In this document: piece after piece, positions 62,788 through 64,000 of the stretch
Layout: the number at the start of each line of letters is the position of its first letter
Numbering within the stretch: position 1 is the first letter of the stretch
Origin: Pseudomonas sp. PSE14
GTDB lineage: Bacteria > Pseudomonadota > Gammaproteobacteria > Pseudomonadales > Pseudomonadaceae
Length of the DNA: 64,000 nt
Direction of reading: 5' to 3'
Assembly (NCBI RefSeq): GCF_029203285.1
Contig: NZ_CP115669.1
Location: 3,224,001 to 3,288,000 of the forward strand
The notes under the pieces: model-generated
What the model saw: the letters and a program-made list of their open reading frames with translations, nothing else
Told to the model about the DNA's origin: nothing
The model's database searches: none
Made by a program: the position numbers and the translations under genes

Positions 62788-63094
62788 GTTCCTGCGCCGC
62801 TTCGGCGTGTGCTGGGAGATTTTGTTTCGCCCCCTCGGGCGAGTTACTTTGCCAAACGACGCAAAGTAGGCAAAAGTCTCGTCCGGCATCCGGGTCCGGC
62901 TTCGCCGGACTGATTCGCTTCGCTCACCCTTCGGGCCAGCCTTCGGCTGTTACTTCGCTTCGCTCCGTTTCCCTCGCTCCGGTATCGCTCCGAGGGTCGG
63001 CTCGCAAGGGCCATCCATGGCCCTTCAAGCCTCTCGCGGCATCCATGCCACTCGCCCCTCTGCGCAATACCTCCACTCGGCCTCCTGACGGGAC
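62788..63094 (-). repeat. Long intergenic repeat, copy R3 (inverted)
   Basis: Reverse orientation relative to R1/R2; shares GTTTCGCCCCCTCGGGCGA, GGGCCATCCATGGCCCTTC, CTCGCGGCATCCATGCC and CACTCGGCCTCCTGA. More diverged internally. Confidence 0.7.
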
Positions 63095-63327
63095 TCTGCG
63101 CGCGCCTGCAACTTTGGCTGCTTCGTGCATGGACTGCTTTTCGTAGGATCGAGGGGGACGCCTAGTTCTTGCTCGCGAACAGAATTACCCGGCCACATCA
63201 GCGTCCGGCGGTTCGCGAGCAAGCTCGCTCCTACAGGTTGGCGATAAACCCAGACGCTTCCCTGTCAGTACGGATTCCGTCGCGATGGATTTCGCGGACA
63301 AGGTCCGCTCCTACGGGAACGCAGCTC

Positions 63328-63685
<358 letters not shown>

Positions 63686-63803
63686 CAAGACGGCGGATAA
63701 CGCTTGAAGCGTTATGCACCCTACGAAGAGCTAAAGCATCGCGGACGAAGTCCGCTCCTACGAAGGGCATTCCAATCCGCGATGCATCCGCCAACCACCA
63801 GGC

Positions 63804-63840
63804 AAAAAAAAAGCCCCGCGGGTAGATTCCCCCGCGGGGC
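63804..63840 (-). terminator. Rho-independent terminator of the acyl-CoA ligase gene
   Basis: On the minus strand: GCCCCGCGGG / CCCGCGGGGC stem followed by nine T, 26 nt after the stop codon. Confidence 0.9.
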
Positions 63841-63866
63841 ATGACCAGCCAAAGGATTCGGTTGTA

Positions 63867-64000
63867 TCAGCTCGCCGCCAGCTCCCGCAGGGCAGCCTTG
63901 GTGACCTTGCCCGCGGCGTTCAACGGCAGCGCATCGAGCAGCATGGCCCGGCGCGGGGCCTTGTAGTTGGCCATGCGCTCGCGGCACCAGGCGAGGAAGG
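63867..64000 (-). CDS. AMP-binding acyl-CoA ligase, C-terminal end (5' part outside window)
   Basis: Only the last 44 residues are inside: FLAWCRERMANYKAPRRAMLLDALPLNAAGKVTKAALRELAAS. YKAPR and the PLNAAGKVTKAALR motif with its catalytic Lys are the standard ANL-family C-terminus. The steroid route needs a HIP-CoA ligase (FadD3 in mycobacteria) at this point, and this is a fitting candidate, but the visible part cannot show substrate. Confidence 0.75.
   Translation of the reverse strand, partial: FLAWCRERMANYKAPRRAMLLDALPLNAAGKVTKAALRELAAS

Overview
The window is high-GC, densely packed DNA that looks like a Pseudomonas chromosome. This is inferred from OprD-family porins, CzcCBA/CzcRS and CusCBA metal-efflux loci, DUF2790 and DUF3147 small proteins, an HxlR-EmrAB cassette, and abundant Pseudomonas-type REP/REPIN repeats. 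The gene content would fit the P. nitroreducens/P. citronellolis neighbourhood, but the species cannot be fixed from sequence reading alone. I saw no rRNA, tRNA, CRISPR array, transposase or prophage gene.

Left part (1-26.5 kb). A large autotransporter passenger runs off the left edge. It is followed by a DUF3147 membrane protein, an OprD porin, a candidate small RNA and a zinc-ribbon membrane protein. Two heavy-metal RND systems then sit almost back to back: czcCBA (minus strand) divergent from czcRS, and a Cu/Ag-type cusCBA-cusF operon (plus strand). After these come an amino-acid-type ABC importer lacking an ATPase gene and a second OprD porin. Three promoters here (first oprD, candidate sRNA, DUF2790 gene) share a triple direct repeat with 11-nt period, as expected for an OmpR-family response regulator.

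Middle and right part (27-64 kb). An HxlR-regulated EmrAB-type pump is followed by a large steroid-catabolism locus. It has the lower A/B-ring genes (tesB extradiol dioxygenase; tesD hydrolase; tesE, tesF, tesG for the hydroxydienoate), a ketosteroid isomerase, and a nearly full set of C/D-ring (HIP) genes: ipdA, ipdB, ipdC, ipdF, echA20, fadA6, fadE30/31-type acyl-CoA dehydrogenases, further thiolase, crotonase, MaoC and SDR genes, and a LuxR-type TesR-like regulator. The upper steroid genes (KstD, TesI, KSH, TesA1A2) are not in this window.

The most striking part is at 54-63 kb. A sulfotransferase lies in an operon with a DUF1214 protein, two SDRs and a DHH phosphoesterase, next to a cysD-cysNC pair. 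Together these could make PAPS, transfer the sulfo group and dispose of the pAp by-product. The same short palindrome, GTCCGAnnGGAC, always in the same orientation relative to the gene, lies about 57-86 nt before the start codons of tesD, the 34.4-kb SDR, the 41.5-kb acyl-CoA dehydrogenase operon, tesB, the DUF1214/sulfotransferase operon and cysD, with a degenerate copy before tesR itself. This suggests one regulon joining steroid breakdown to a dedicated sulfonation module. To my knowledge this arrangement is not described. It is an inference from sequence and should be tested.
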